Source: Betaproteobacteria bacterium
GTDB lineage: Bacteria > Pseudomonadota > Gammaproteobacteria > Burkholderiales > Casimicrobiaceae
Reading direction: 5' to 3'
NCBI GenBank assembly: GCA_003153335.1
Contig: PLYG01000515.1
Span: forward strand, 3,964 to 22,097
DNA: 18,134 nucleotides
The stretch's first letter is position 1. The number at the start of each line of letters is the position of its first letter. Positions 6,509 to 13,799 of the stretch are shown piece by piece. The notes beneath the pieces were generated by a model, which saw nothing but the letters and a program-made list of their open reading frames with translations, made no database searches and was not told where the DNA came from. The translations under genes were made by a program, and so were the position numbers.

Positions 6509-8194
6509 TTGAAGAACGAGGCCAAAACGCCTGTCGATCAACGCATGCTGGTTGCGCGCCTGCGCGCCATTCTGCCAGCTCCGCATGGCTGCGAAAAAGT
6601 CGAGCTGCTCGAAACGCATATCTCCTTCGTGCTCCTTGCCGGGGCGTACGCCTACAAGATCAAGAAATCGGTCAATCTGGGTTTTCTCGATTTCACCACG
6701 CTGTCAGCCCGCCGTTTCTATTGCGAGGAAGAGCTGCGCTTGAATCGCCGCTATGCGCCGCAACTCTACCTCGCCGTAATTTCGATAACCGGCAGCGCGG
6801 AGGATCCGGCGATCGGCGGCATAGGCTCCCCCATCGAGTACGCAGTGCAAATGCGGGCATTTGCGCAACCGAATCTGGCCAGCCGCGTGCTTATGCGCGG
6901 CGAGTTGCAGCCGCATCACATTGACGTGCTGGCGGCGCGCATTGCGGCCTTTCATGATGGCATCCATCGTGTCGACACCAGCACCGCGTTGGGGACGCCA
7001 TCATGCATTCGCCAAGCCGCGGTCGAGAACATCGATGAGATCGAGCGTTTGCTCGATTGCGCTGACGCGAAACGCGAACTCGGCCGGTTGCGTCAGTGGA
7101 CCGCGCGGGACTGGGCGGCGCTCTCGGACGCGTTCGCGCAACGCCGCACCGAGGGCTTCGTGCGCGAGTGTCACGGCGACCTCCATCTCGAAAATATTGC
7201 GTTGGTCGATGGCGAGATCACACCCTTCGACGGTATCGAGTTCAGCGACACGTTGCGCTGGATCGATGTGATGAACGAGATCGCGTTTCTCATCATGGAC
7301 CTGCAATATCGCTGCCGACCCGATCTCGCGCGGCGCTTCCTGAACGCATACTTGGAACACACAGGAGACTACGCGGGCTTGGTCGTCTTGCGGTTCTATC
7401 TCGTCTATCGCGGCATGGTGCGCGCCAAGATCGCATGCGTGCGCGCAGCGCAAGGCGGCGTGGACGAGTCCGTGCGAAGCGATCTGCGTACCGAATATGA
7501 GCGCCATCTCAGCCTCGCGCAAAGCCACCTGGAGCCGCAGCGACCGGCGATCGCAATCATGCATGGCATGTCGGGATGTGGCAAGACAACCCTTTCGCAG
7601 GGAATGCTGGAGGCGATGGAGGCCGTGCGCATTCGCTCCGACATCGAACGTAAACGCCTGATAGGCATGCAAGCGAATTCGCGCAGCGATTCAGAAATCG
7701 GCGGCGGATTGTACCGCGAGGAGATGACCGAGCGAACCTATCTGCATCTGCTTGCGGGGGTCCGGGCAATCATCGGTGCAGGCTACATCGCAATTGTCGA
7801 CGCCGCTTTTCTCAAACGTTGGCAACGACAAATGTTTCGCGAGTATGCGAAGCAACACGGGGTGCCGTTTGCGATCGTTGCGTTCAGTGCACGGGAAGCG
7901 GAACTGCGGGCACGGATCGCGCAACGACAGAGCAAAGGCAAGGACGCTTCGGAGGCCGATCTCGCCGTGCTGGAGTATCAGCTCGCTACCGCGGAAGCGC
8001 TCACGTCCGACGAGCTGCCGGACGCGATTCGCTACGACACGACGGAAATGCTGGCAATAGCAGGGAGTCATGAAACATGGCGCCCCCTGCTGGACCGGCT
8101 CGGGGTCAAGGATAGGAATTTCAACCGCACGACCCCAAGTATCCGCGGGCGTTGCACCCCAGACAACGGCGCCTTTTCATCTTCGAAGCCCTGA
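6509..8194 (+). CDS. Fused aminoglycoside-phosphotransferase-like / P-loop kinase protein
   Basis: A 561-residue cytosolic protein with two domains. The first (about 15-340) is a protein-kinase-like phosphotransferase: CHGDLHLENI at 221-230 is the catalytic loop (Asp224, Asn229) and DGIEFSD at 241-247 corresponds to the metal-binding Asp region. The second (about 345-530) is an AAA-type small-molecule kinase: Walker A GMSGCGKT at 353-360, then RSDIERKRL and DAAFLKRWQR, as in gluconate/zeta-toxin-like kinases. This two-domain architecture is known from genome annotation, but its substrate is not known to me. The frame opens with TTG at 6509, without a clear ribosome site; ATG at 6545 (residue 13) is an alternative. 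The last 25 residues look unstructured. Confidence 0.85.
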   Translation: MKNEAKTPVDQRMLVARLRAILPAPHGCEKVELLETHISFVLLAGAYAYKIKKSVNLGFLDFTTLSARRFYCEEELRLNRRYAPQLYLAVISITGSAEDPAIGGIGSPIEYAVQMRAFAQPNLASRVLMRGELQPHHIDVLAARIAAFHDGIHRVDTSTALGTPSCIRQAAVENIDEIERLLDCADAKRELGRLRQWTARDWAALSDAFAQRRTEGFVRECHGDLHLENIALVDGEITPFDGIEFSDTLRWIDVMNEIAFLIMDLQYRCRPDLARRFLNAYLEHTGDYAGLVVLRFYLVYRGMVRAKIACVRAAQGGVDESVRSDLRTEYERHLSLAQSHLEPQRPAIAIMHGMSGCGKTTLSQGMLEAMEAVRIRSDIERKRLIGMQANSRSDSEIGGGLYREEMTERTYLHLLAGVRAIIGAGYIAIVDAAFLKRWQRQMFREYAKQHGVPFAIVAFSAREAELRARIAQRQSKGKDASEADLAVLEYQLATAEALTSDELPDAIRYDTTEMLAIAGSHETWRPLLDRLGVKDRNFNRTTPSIRGRCTPDNGAFSSSKP

Positions 8195-8431
8195 CAGAGC
8201 CGGTAAGCCCAATCCGGATTTTCGAACAGTTCCCAGGAATGATTGACTCGAAATTCCGGGCTCAGGTCAACCCTATCACGGTGAGCGTCAGCTTTTCCGC
8301 TGCCGCCGAAGTAAGACTGCGAGATCTTCGATAAGGCGGGCGGTGTCGAGCCGAAGGGCGGCGCGCGGCTGGAGTGGAGGGGTCAGAAACACAGCTTGAT
8401 GGACAACCACGCAAGTTGCACCCGCAAGTCC

Positions 8432-9280
8432 TTAACGCAACCGCGTGATCACCAGATGGGCTGATACCGGCGAAGAAATGGGTGCACCCGCGTTCGGCGT
8501 GATCGTCAGCGCGTGGTTCGCCGAGGCGGGATTGCGAACGGTGAGTCTGGAATTCACCACGACCGTCTGGACCACGGCCATGCACACAATCTGATTCGTG
8601 CCGGTGTCGCGGCCGACTACCGTATAGGCAAGTTCGACGACGCCTGACCCCGAATCGAGTCCGAGAACTAGTTGACCAGCCTCGGTCACACTGACTTGAA
8701 ACATGACCTGATACGTGCCGGGGGCAGACAAATTGAATGCAGTGGCGGTGGTTCGCGTTATCGCCCCCCCCGACCCGGGTCCGTCTTGTGGAAACTCGAC
8801 GTCGGCACCGGGCGCAACCGTAGCCGCGTTGTTGCCGGGCATCAACGCATAGAAATCAGCGAAGTCGCTGATCGCGCTCGCGCCTGTAGGCCCCGTCGCA
8901 CCGGTAGCACCTGTCGCACCGGCAGCCCCTGTCGCACCAGCAGGGCCCGTCGCCCCAGCAGCGCCCGTCGCCCCAGTCGGGCCGAGTGGAAGCGCGCCAG
9001 GCGCACATTGTCCCAACTGACCCGTGACACTATCGAAACACACCACGCGGTTCAATGGTCCGGCAACGGTCAGGTATGGAATCGTCACCCGTCCCGTCCC
9101 CTGCACCAGCAGCAGAATGTTGGCCGCGCTGTTGTCCTTCACCACAAAGTTTCCGCCCAGCGGTGTCATGATCTGCACATCCGCCGCATAGGCGGCGCCC
9201 ATCGTTCCGGCAAACAACAGCGAAATCGTTATCGCGAGCGGCCGGTGTTGCCGCAGCATCCCCACAGAACCTTGTTTCAT
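8432..9280 (-). CDS. Secreted collagen-like protein with BclA-type C-terminal domain
   Basis: A 282-residue exported protein. The signal peptide covers about 1-32 (cleavage after AYA). A head region (33-99) precedes 12 uninterrupted collagen triplets at 100-135 (GPT GAT GAA GAT GPA ...). Residues 138-282 form a beta-rich domain with FADFYALMPGNNAATVAPGA, QLVLGLDSGSGVVELAYTVV and PVSAHLVITR. I recall very similar endings in collagen-like exosporium/spore-surface proteins of Bacillus and Clostridium, where the domain trimerises like C1q/TNF. It is expected to be a trimeric surface fibre or adhesin. The start is the ATG at 9280, with AAAGGGAG seven bases upstream; the frame continues to 9355 but that part overlaps the preceding small gene, whose stop lies 4 bases before this ATG. 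Confidence 0.87.
   Translation of the reverse strand: MKQGSVGMLRQHRPLAITISLLFAGTMGAAYAADVQIMTPLGGNFVVKDNSAANILLLVQGTGRVTIPYLTVAGPLNRVVCFDSVTGQLGQCAPGALPLGPTGATGAAGATGPAGATGAAGATGATGATGPTGASAISDFADFYALMPGNNAATVAPGADVEFPQDGPGSGGAITRTTATAFNLSAPGTYQVMFQVSVTEAGQLVLGLDSGSGVVELAYTVVGRDTGTNQIVCMAVVQTVVVNSRLTVRNPASANHALTITPNAGAPISSPVSAHLVITRLR
8876..8983 (-). repeat. Collagen triplet-coding repeat (12 x 9 bases)
   Basis: The stretch encodes 12 Gly-X-Y triplets, dominated by Gly-Ala-Thr and Gly-Ala-Ala. The DNA is a degenerate 9-base tandem array, so copy number could vary by slippage in units that keep the frame. Confidence 0.8.
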
Positions 9281-9284
9281 GCCA

Positions 9285-9431
9285 TTACTCCCTTTCATAA
9301 ATTCGCCCGCGACCCGGCGCGAAGAAGATTCCGAAGCCGGCGAGGATAAGCGCAAGCAACCCGATGCCCCACATGCACGCGGGAACCGCTATGGCGCGCA
9401 ACCACGTGTTGGTTTGCCTGGACAACACCAT
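9285..9431 (-). CDS. Small membrane peptide upstream of the collagen-like gene (48 residues)
   Basis: ATG at 9429-9431, preceded by a purine-rich ribosome site (AAGGGAGAGGGG at roughly 9438-9449), encodes MVLSRQTNTWLRAIAVP, then a single hydrophobic span (CMWGIGLLALILAGFGIFF) and a basic tail APGRGRIYERE. The stop at 9285-9287 is 4 bases before the collagen-like ATG, and the collagen gene's ribosome site lies inside its last codons, so the two are coupled. An in-frame stop lies nine codons upstream, so this is not the visible tail of a longer frame. The VP-x3-W-hydrophobic-Arg layout resembles an IPTL/PEP-CTERM-type sorting tail; this is inference. It is either an independent membrane peptide or a relic of such a tail. 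Confidence 0.5.
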   Translation of the reverse strand: MVLSRQTNTWLRAIAVPACMWGIGLLALILAGFGIFFAPGRGRIYERE

Positions 9432-9501
9432 TGCCCACCCCTCTCCCTTGCCGCCTTAAACCAGATTGCGAATGATATCTATTTTGTTCTACATATTGTC
9501 G

Positions 9502-9531
9502 AGTATCTTTTGGTATCACGCAAGCTGTCAA
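9502..9531 (-). promoter_or_regulatory. Sigma70-type promoter for the small-peptide/collagen unit
   Basis: On the minus strand, TTGACA (9531 to 9526), an 18-base spacer, then GATACT (9507 to 9502, 4 of 6 matches to TATAAT), in a locally AT-rich patch. Transcription would start near 9495, about 60 bases before the small-peptide ATG. Confidence 0.5.
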
Positions 9532-9619
9532 GCGCGACGTAACCAGCGGGGCGGCATCGTGCGCTTGGGACAGGCGTTGTAGGTCCCGCTGACCCGTAAT
9601 CGCACGCTGAATAGCATGA

Positions 9620-9648
9620 TTGACAGTGCGATGGATAAGGCGGACGAT
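9620..9648 (+). promoter_or_regulatory. Possible promoter of the toxin-antitoxin pair
   Basis: A perfect TTGACA at 9620-9625 is followed, 17 bases later, by GACGAT (9643-9648), a weak -10. It sits about 45 bases before the antitoxin ATG. No palindromic operator was recognised. Confidence 0.35.
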
Positions 9649-9691
9649 CTACCAATCGCCCCATCCGAACCGCGTCCCCGACGGAATCATC

Positions 9692-9997
9692 ATGTTGCCC
9701 ATCACCGCCAATGACCTCAAGACCAAAGGCGTCGCCGCCATTGAAGCCGCGCTCTCCGAGCGATCCGAGGCCATGATCTCGGTGCGCGGGAAAGACCGGT
9801 TTGTAGTGATGAATGTTGACCACTACAACTACCTTCGCGAGTGCGAACTCGAAGCGGCGTTCGCGCAAAGCCGTGCTGACATCGAAGCCGGACGATTCGT
9901 ACGGGAGTCTGCACAGGCACACGTGAATCGCATCATGGGGCGGACCAATCAAAGTAATTCCAGACTAGCGAGCAAGAAGATCAAGCGCGCTGCGTGA
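9692..9997 (+). CDS. Antitoxin, Phd/YefM-like
   Basis: A 101-residue DNA-binding antitoxin. The N-terminal half (ITANDLKTKGVAAIEAAL, then EAMISVRGKDRFVVMNVDHYNYLRE) follows the Phd/YefM pattern: a short strand, helix, beta hairpin and a helix. The C-terminal part (from about residue 52) is helical and charged, ending in a basic tail KKIKRAA, and would wrap the toxin. It normally neutralises the toxin and represses their shared promoter. The ATG at 9692 is preferred over upstream in-frame TTGs because the Phd-like fold starts here; the ribosome site is weak. Its stop overlaps the toxin's GTG (GTGA). Confidence 0.85.
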   Translation: MLPITANDLKTKGVAAIEAALSERSEAMISVRGKDRFVVMNVDHYNYLRECELEAAFAQSRADIEAGRFVRESAQAHVNRIMGRTNQSNSRLASKKIKRAA

Positions 9998-10275
9998 GCT
10001 ACTACCTTGACTTCACCGAGCAGTACAACAAGCGCGCCAAGCAGTTTCTGAAGCAGCACCCTGACGTTGAAAAGCAATACGTAAAAACGCTGCAACTGCT
10101 TGAGATCAATCCGCATCATCCAAGCCTGCGGCTGCACGCGCTGGCGGGAAGGCTGGAGGGCATGCATTCGGTGTCGATCAACTTGCCGTACCGCATCACG
10201 CTCGAACTGCTCATTCACGACCAGGTAATCATTCCGATCAACGTGGGCGAGCACGGTGCGGTATATGGCAGGTGA
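9994..10275 (+). CDS. RelE/ParE-superfamily toxin
   Basis: A 93-residue basic protein with GTG start overlapping the antitoxin stop by 4 bases. Seen: YLDFTEQYNKRAKQFLKQHP (N-terminal helices), HHPSLRLHALAGRLEGMHSV, SINLPYRITLELLI with Arg46 and Arg67, and the C-terminal INVGEHGAVY with His87 and Tyr91. These match YafQ/RelE-type mRNA interferases and ParE relatives; the residues present suggest a RelE-like RNase, but ParE-like gyrase inhibition cannot be excluded. The pair acts as a stabilising or stress module and would be translated together with its antitoxin. Confidence 0.87.
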   Translation: MSYYLDFTEQYNKRAKQFLKQHPDVEKQYVKTLQLLEINPHHPSLRLHALAGRLEGMHSVSINLPYRITLELLIHDQVIIPINVGEHGAVYGR

Positions 10276-10508
10276 CTACTGTGGAAGCAGTGCGAGCCTG
10301 ACTTCTTTGAAGGCAATCCTCCGCATCTCAGGCGGTTCAGAAAGCCTCGCAGGCGGCGTGATGGATAGCAAAACCATGACGTGCTCGGAGCCTGCTGCTC
10401 GCCTTGTGCCTGAATGTCCAGGCCTGACGAATGCTGACGTCAGAGCGTGCGCGGACGTCATTCCCAAATACTCCCCCGTCCCCAGGCCATTTTAAGGAAA
10501 GTCGGCCC
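10276..10508 (+). other. Intergenic region between toxin and J-domain gene
   Basis: No gene is supported here. Short open frames on both strands lack ribosome sites and family features. No terminator hairpin follows the toxin, so read-through into the J-domain gene is possible. Confidence 0.4.
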
Positions 10509-11636
10509 ATGATCAGGACTCACGGCAAGACCGTCAGCATTGTCACTGGTCATGACCAGTCCCAACTGTCCAAAGGACAAAAGGTATTTAACACCCTGAT
10601 CAGTCAGATTGACAGGAAGCGCGCCCGACTCGCCGCCTGGGAGGCAGCCATTCCGCCCTACCAGCAAAAATACGCCAGCCAACTGGTTCCTCTGGTCGAG
10701 GACTTGGTTGATCTGCAAGTCAGGCTGGTGCATTGCCTTGAGCAGGCCAGCTATGACCAAGGTCTGACCAAAGCCGAAAGCCGCATGATCACAGGACTGA
10801 TTGTCGAGTTGGCAGGACAACTGCTAACGGAGCGCGACGATGCGGGGTTGAAAGCCATTTACAACAGCCACAGCAAATCCGACTATGACCGCGAAGAAGC
10901 TGCCGCCGCCAAGGGCATGAAATCCATGATGGAGGACGTTCTGGGTTTCGAGCTGGGCGAGGACCTGGACATGAGTTCGCCCGAAGACATCTTCGAGCGT
11001 GCTCAGGCACAGATTCTCGAAAGGCAGACCCAATTCGACGCCGACCGGCAGGCGCGCGAGGAGGGCATGTCCAGGCGCAAGAAGTCAGCCAAACAACTCG
11101 CCCGAGAGGCCCGGCAACAGGCCGAGGCGCAACACATCAGTCAGTCCATCCGCGAGGTCTACCGTAAACTGGCCAGCGCCCTCCATCCCGACCGCGAAAC
11201 CGACCCGGAGGAGCGTAGTCGGAAAACCGGGCTGATGCAGCGCGCCAACGAGGCGTATGAAAAGAACAATCTGCTGCAATTGCTGGAACTCCAATTGGAG
11301 CTGGAACACATCGACCAGGCAGCCATCAACAGCATCAGCGAAGATCGACTGCAACACTACAACAAAATTCTGAAGGGACAACTCGTCGAACTGGAACAGG
11401 AAATCCAGCATGTCGAAGGCGGGTTCAGGGCACAGTTTGGCATTGCCCCTTTCTTGGACGTGTCACCCGGTACAATCATGCGCCATCTCGCCAACGATAT
11501 TGGCGGCGTCCAGCAAGCCATCGGTGATCTGAAAAGCGATTTGCGCGCATTCGGGGACATCAAGAGGATCAAGGTCTGGCTGAAGCGCTTGCAGCATCAA
11601 CGCAGAATGCCCGAGTCCGACGATCTGCCATTCTGA
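10509..11636 (+). CDS. J-domain (DnaJ-like) co-chaperone with long helical N-terminal part
   Basis: A 375-residue cytosolic protein. The J-domain is near residues 210-262: IREVYRKLASALHPDRETDP carries the invariant HPD at 226-228, which stimulates DnaK ATP hydrolysis, followed by MQRANEAYEKNN. The J-domain is not at the N-terminus as in DnaJ. It is preceded by about 200 mostly helical residues with many charged and Gln residues (possible coiled coils) and followed by a helical C-terminal region. There is no Gly/Phe linker and no zinc centre, so this is a class C J-protein that recruits DnaK to one specific client. The start ATG is preceded by AAGGAAA nine bases upstream. Similar J-domain proteins are known in betaproteobacteria; their client is not known to me. 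Confidence 0.86.
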   Translation: MIRTHGKTVSIVTGHDQSQLSKGQKVFNTLISQIDRKRARLAAWEAAIPPYQQKYASQLVPLVEDLVDLQVRLVHCLEQASYDQGLTKAESRMITGLIVELAGQLLTERDDAGLKAIYNSHSKSDYDREEAAAAKGMKSMMEDVLGFELGEDLDMSSPEDIFERAQAQILERQTQFDADRQAREEGMSRRKKSAKQLAREARQQAEAQHISQSIREVYRKLASALHPDRETDPEERSRKTGLMQRANEAYEKNNLLQLLELQLELEHIDQAAINSISEDRLQHYNKILKGQLVELEQEIQHVEGGFRAQFGIAPFLDVSPGTIMRHLANDIGGVQQAIGDLKSDLRAFGDIKRIKVWLKRLQHQRRMPESDDLPF

Positions 11637-11702
11637 ACACATCTCCGTTGTCCTCAGACTGACCACAGAATGCCGGGTGAACGCCGCCGTAGGCACCCTG
11701 AA

Positions 11703-12035
11703 ATGGACCCCATCATGAGCCCCTCGCCTCGCGCCCGGGGCGCCCGAGAACGGGCCACCAGGCGCTGGTACGTCTATCTGATCGATTGCCGCAACGGCGC
11801 TGTCTACACGGGAATCGCGCTCGACGTGGCGGCACGCTACGCGCAACACGCGGCGGGTACGGGGGCGCGCTATACCCGCGCCAATCCGCCATGCCGGCTA
11901 CTCGGCAAGTTCGCCTGCGCGAACCAGTCGGCGGCGTGCCAGATGGAGGCGGCGATCAAGAAACTCCCCACCGCCGCCAAGCGGGCGCTCGTCAACAAAA
12001 CGAGTCGGGCGGCGCAAAAAATCCTGTTTGGCTGA
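11703..12035 (+). CDS. GIY-YIG nuclease-fold protein (UPF0213/YhbQ-like)
   Basis: A small protein of about 110 residues with the single-domain GIY-YIG endonuclease fold. Seen: YVYLIDCRNGAVYTGI near residues 23-38 (the GIY...YIG pair in its YVY/YTG form), Arg45 in DVAARY, and the Glu of QMEAAIKKLP near residue 82, which are the residues used for catalysis in the family. Its cellular role (DNA repair or RNA-related) is unclear in these stand-alone proteins. Several ATGs are possible: 11670, 11703 and 11715; 11703 has a weak AGG ten bases upstream. The first 20 residues are Arg-rich and disordered. It follows the J-domain gene by about 65 bases. Confidence 0.86.
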   Translation: MDPIMSPSPRARGARERATRRWYVYLIDCRNGAVYTGIALDVAARYAQHAAGTGARYTRANPPCRLLGKFACANQSAACQMEAAIKKLPTAAKRALVNKTSRAAQKILFG

Positions 12036-12096
12036 CCAGCAAATGGCGGAAATGCAACTCGCGTATTATTTGCGATAAACTTCAACCTTACCGCCG

Positions 12097-12382
12097 ATGA
12101 CCCTGTGCGCCCTGTGCATGGACGCTCTGGATCTGCCGAAGTGGGCCGCGAAATGAAGCGCCACAAGATTTGCCTATTACGGAAGAATTTTATCTGCTAG
12201 ATTGCTGGGAACGCGGAGTTTGCCCTTACTGCAAGAAGGCATTCCCTGCGAGTCAGCGAACTGGATCGGGCAAAAAGAGAAGGGGCGGGTTTTGCAGTCC
12301 GGGATGCTATGTCAATTACCACGAACTTGAAATTCGAGAACGCCACCGACGATTCCTTGGAGCACGCGACGCAGAAAAATAA
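12097..12382 (+). pseudogene. Zinc-ribbon protein gene, apparently split by two single-base losses
   Basis: Three frames join into one plausible 95-residue protein. Frame 1 (ATG 12097) gives MTLCALCMDALDLPKW; frame 2 (from 12144) gives GREMKRHKIC; frame 3 (from 12171 to the TAA ending at 12382) gives PITEEFYLLDCWERGVCPYC and goes on with GGFCSPGC and YHELEIRERHRRFLG. Restoring one G in GGG (12143-12145) and one C in CC (12173-12174) reconnects everything. The pieces contain CALC, CPYC and FCSPGC, the paired cysteines of zinc ribbons. Alternatively, frame 3 alone is a functional 70-residue gene starting at TTG 12170. The tail overlaps the start of the dCTP deaminase reading frame by 74 bases. 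The family is unrecognised. Confidence 0.55.
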
Positions 12383-13547
12383 TACGCCCCCGCGGCAGGG
12401 CGTCATCGATGAATTGGCGGAAGATTCGGAAGGGGCGGCGTATTCGACTGGGATATTGCCATCGCAGGAACTTGAACGTCTGGTTCGGGTGACCAGGGAG
12501 ATTACCGCCGTCGACGAGATCCAGGACGATCAGTTCCAGCCGGCGAGCCTTGATCTTCGTTTGGGACCTATCGCTTATCGAGTTCGTGCTAGTTTCCTGC
12601 CAGGAAAAGACGCGACAGTTGAGCAAAGGCTCGACGATCTTGCGATGCACAAGATGGACATTACCAGCGGTGGGGTGCTAGAGCGCGGCTGTGTCTATAT
12701 CGTCCCCCTACTCGAGCATATATCTCTGCGCCACCGCACGTCCGCGATGGGCAACCCTAAGAGTTCTACCGGTCGCCTTGACGTATTTACCAGGCTGATT
12801 ACCGATCACGGTACTGAATTCGACCGCGTTCGCGACGGGTATAAGGGGCCGCTCTATGCAGAGGTGTCGCCTAGAACCTTTAGCGTATTAGTGCGCAAAG
12901 GATCGAGGTTGAGCCAACTCCGAATACGTCGCGGCCGTCCGCCCAGCACTGACGAGTCCATGAGACGTTTGCAGGAGGAGTACCAACTCGTGGGTTCGAG
13001 TATCAGTGAAGATGAAATCCGCAATGGTGTTCCGGTATCTGTAGACGTGCGCGGAGACGAATCCAGTCGCTTGATTGGCTACAAGGCCAAGAGTTACTCG
13101 GGACTGATAGATGTCGACAAGATTCGACACTACGACTTGGAGGAATTTTGGGAGCCGGTCTACGCGCCGAATCGCGGGGGGCTAATACTGGATCCTGCGG
13201 ACTTCTATATCTTGGCATCGCTGGAAGCCGTAAAGGTCCCGCCAACACACGCTGCAGAAATGCTCGCATACGACACGCTGGTCGGGGAGTTTCGAGTTCA
13301 TTATGCGGGCTTCTTCGATCCCGGTTTCGGTCATCCGGCTGCAGGAGGCGAAGGGTCGAGAGCTGTCCTTGAAGTTCGTTCGTATGAAGTCCCCTTCGTT
13401 ATAGAACATGGTCAAGTAGTGGGCCGATTGACTTACGAGCGGCTAACGGCGCAACCGAACCGGCTCTATGGTAGCGGCGTCAAATCATCTTACCAGCGTC
13501 AAGGAATTGCCCTTAGCAAACATTTCAAGTTGCCGTCACGTGCTTGA
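12309..13547 (+). CDS. dCTP deaminase, long two-domain form
   Basis: Converts dCTP to dUTP, feeding dTTP synthesis. It is about 370-412 residues, roughly twice the short E. coli Dcd, as in the long alpha/betaproteobacterial 2'-deoxycytidine 5'-triphosphate deaminases. First half: QPASLDLRLGPIAYRVRASF, CVYIVPLLE, NPKSSTGRLDVFTRLITD and GSRLSQLRIRRG. Second half: SGLIDVDKIRHYDLEEFWEP, ASLEAVKVPP, then VGEFRVHYAGFFDPGFG with Glu327 in the catalytic position and a final SSYQRQG. ATG 12309 has GGGA upstream, but the first 35-40 residues read like a shadow of the overlapping zinc-ribbon gene and lack family character; TTG at 12414, which gives a normal start shortly before STGILPS, is plausible. 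Some codons here are less GC-rich than in the TRAP genes. Confidence 0.9.
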   Translation: MSITTNLKFENATDDSLEHATQKNNTPPRQGVIDELAEDSEGAAYSTGILPSQELERLVRVTREITAVDEIQDDQFQPASLDLRLGPIAYRVRASFLPGKDATVEQRLDDLAMHKMDITSGGVLERGCVYIVPLLEHISLRHRTSAMGNPKSSTGRLDVFTRLITDHGTEFDRVRDGYKGPLYAEVSPRTFSVLVRKGSRLSQLRIRRGRPPSTDESMRRLQEEYQLVGSSISEDEIRNGVPVSVDVRGDESSRLIGYKAKSYSGLIDVDKIRHYDLEEFWEPVYAPNRGGLILDPADFYILASLEAVKVPPTHAAEMLAYDTLVGEFRVHYAGFFDPGFGHPAAGGEGSRAVLEVRSYEVPFVIEHGQVVGRLTYERLTAQPNRLYGSGVKSSYQRQGIALSKHFKLPSRA

Positions 13548-13765
13548 TTGGCGCTATTCGCCGGCTATGGGGTCGGACCACTTGTGCGAGCCCATTAGAT
13601 ACTATACATTTCACTTGCGTCTTGGCTCTGTTTTTTGTTTTGGCGTTGTTCTCCACTGGCAACGTCGTGCCTACTAACAACGATCGCGGCTTGGCACGGC
13701 ATGGTTGGAAGTGTGTAAGGACGGGGCCGGCTAGTGATAAGAGACCAGGCTGTGAAGCTTGGTAA
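13544..13765 (+). CDS. Possible small membrane-anchored protein (weak)
   Basis: A 73-residue frame overlapping the deaminase stop. It contains a hydrophobic run (CVLALFFVLALFSTGNVV) and then a polar tail with two cysteines. The start would be TTG, with no ribosome site, and the DNA is AT-richer than its neighbours. It may be chance or a small exported peptide; nothing about function can be said. Confidence 0.2.
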   Translation: MIGAIRRLWGRTTCASPLDTIHFTCVLALFFVLALFSTGNVVPTNNDRGLARHGWKCVRTGPASDKRPGCEAW

Positions 13766-13799
13766 AGCCTCGAACTAATTCTAGTGATCGGAGGATCAA

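Noticed and set aside
7001..7672. A 223-residue minus-strand open frame inside the phosphotransferase/kinase gene
   Set aside because: The plus strand carries both catalytic motifs; the minus translation has none and no ribosome site.
8876..8983. CRISPR-like short repeats
   Set aside because: The repeated 9-base units keep the frame and encode collagen triplets; there are no spacers.
8672..9349. A plus-strand open frame over the collagen-like gene
   Set aside because: It is the reverse reading of the Gly-X-Y repeat region, giving Arg/Thr-rich low-complexity protein.
10256..10495. A 79-residue plus-strand frame and a 63-residue minus-strand frame after the toxin
   Set aside because: Neither has a ribosome site or recognisable family features.
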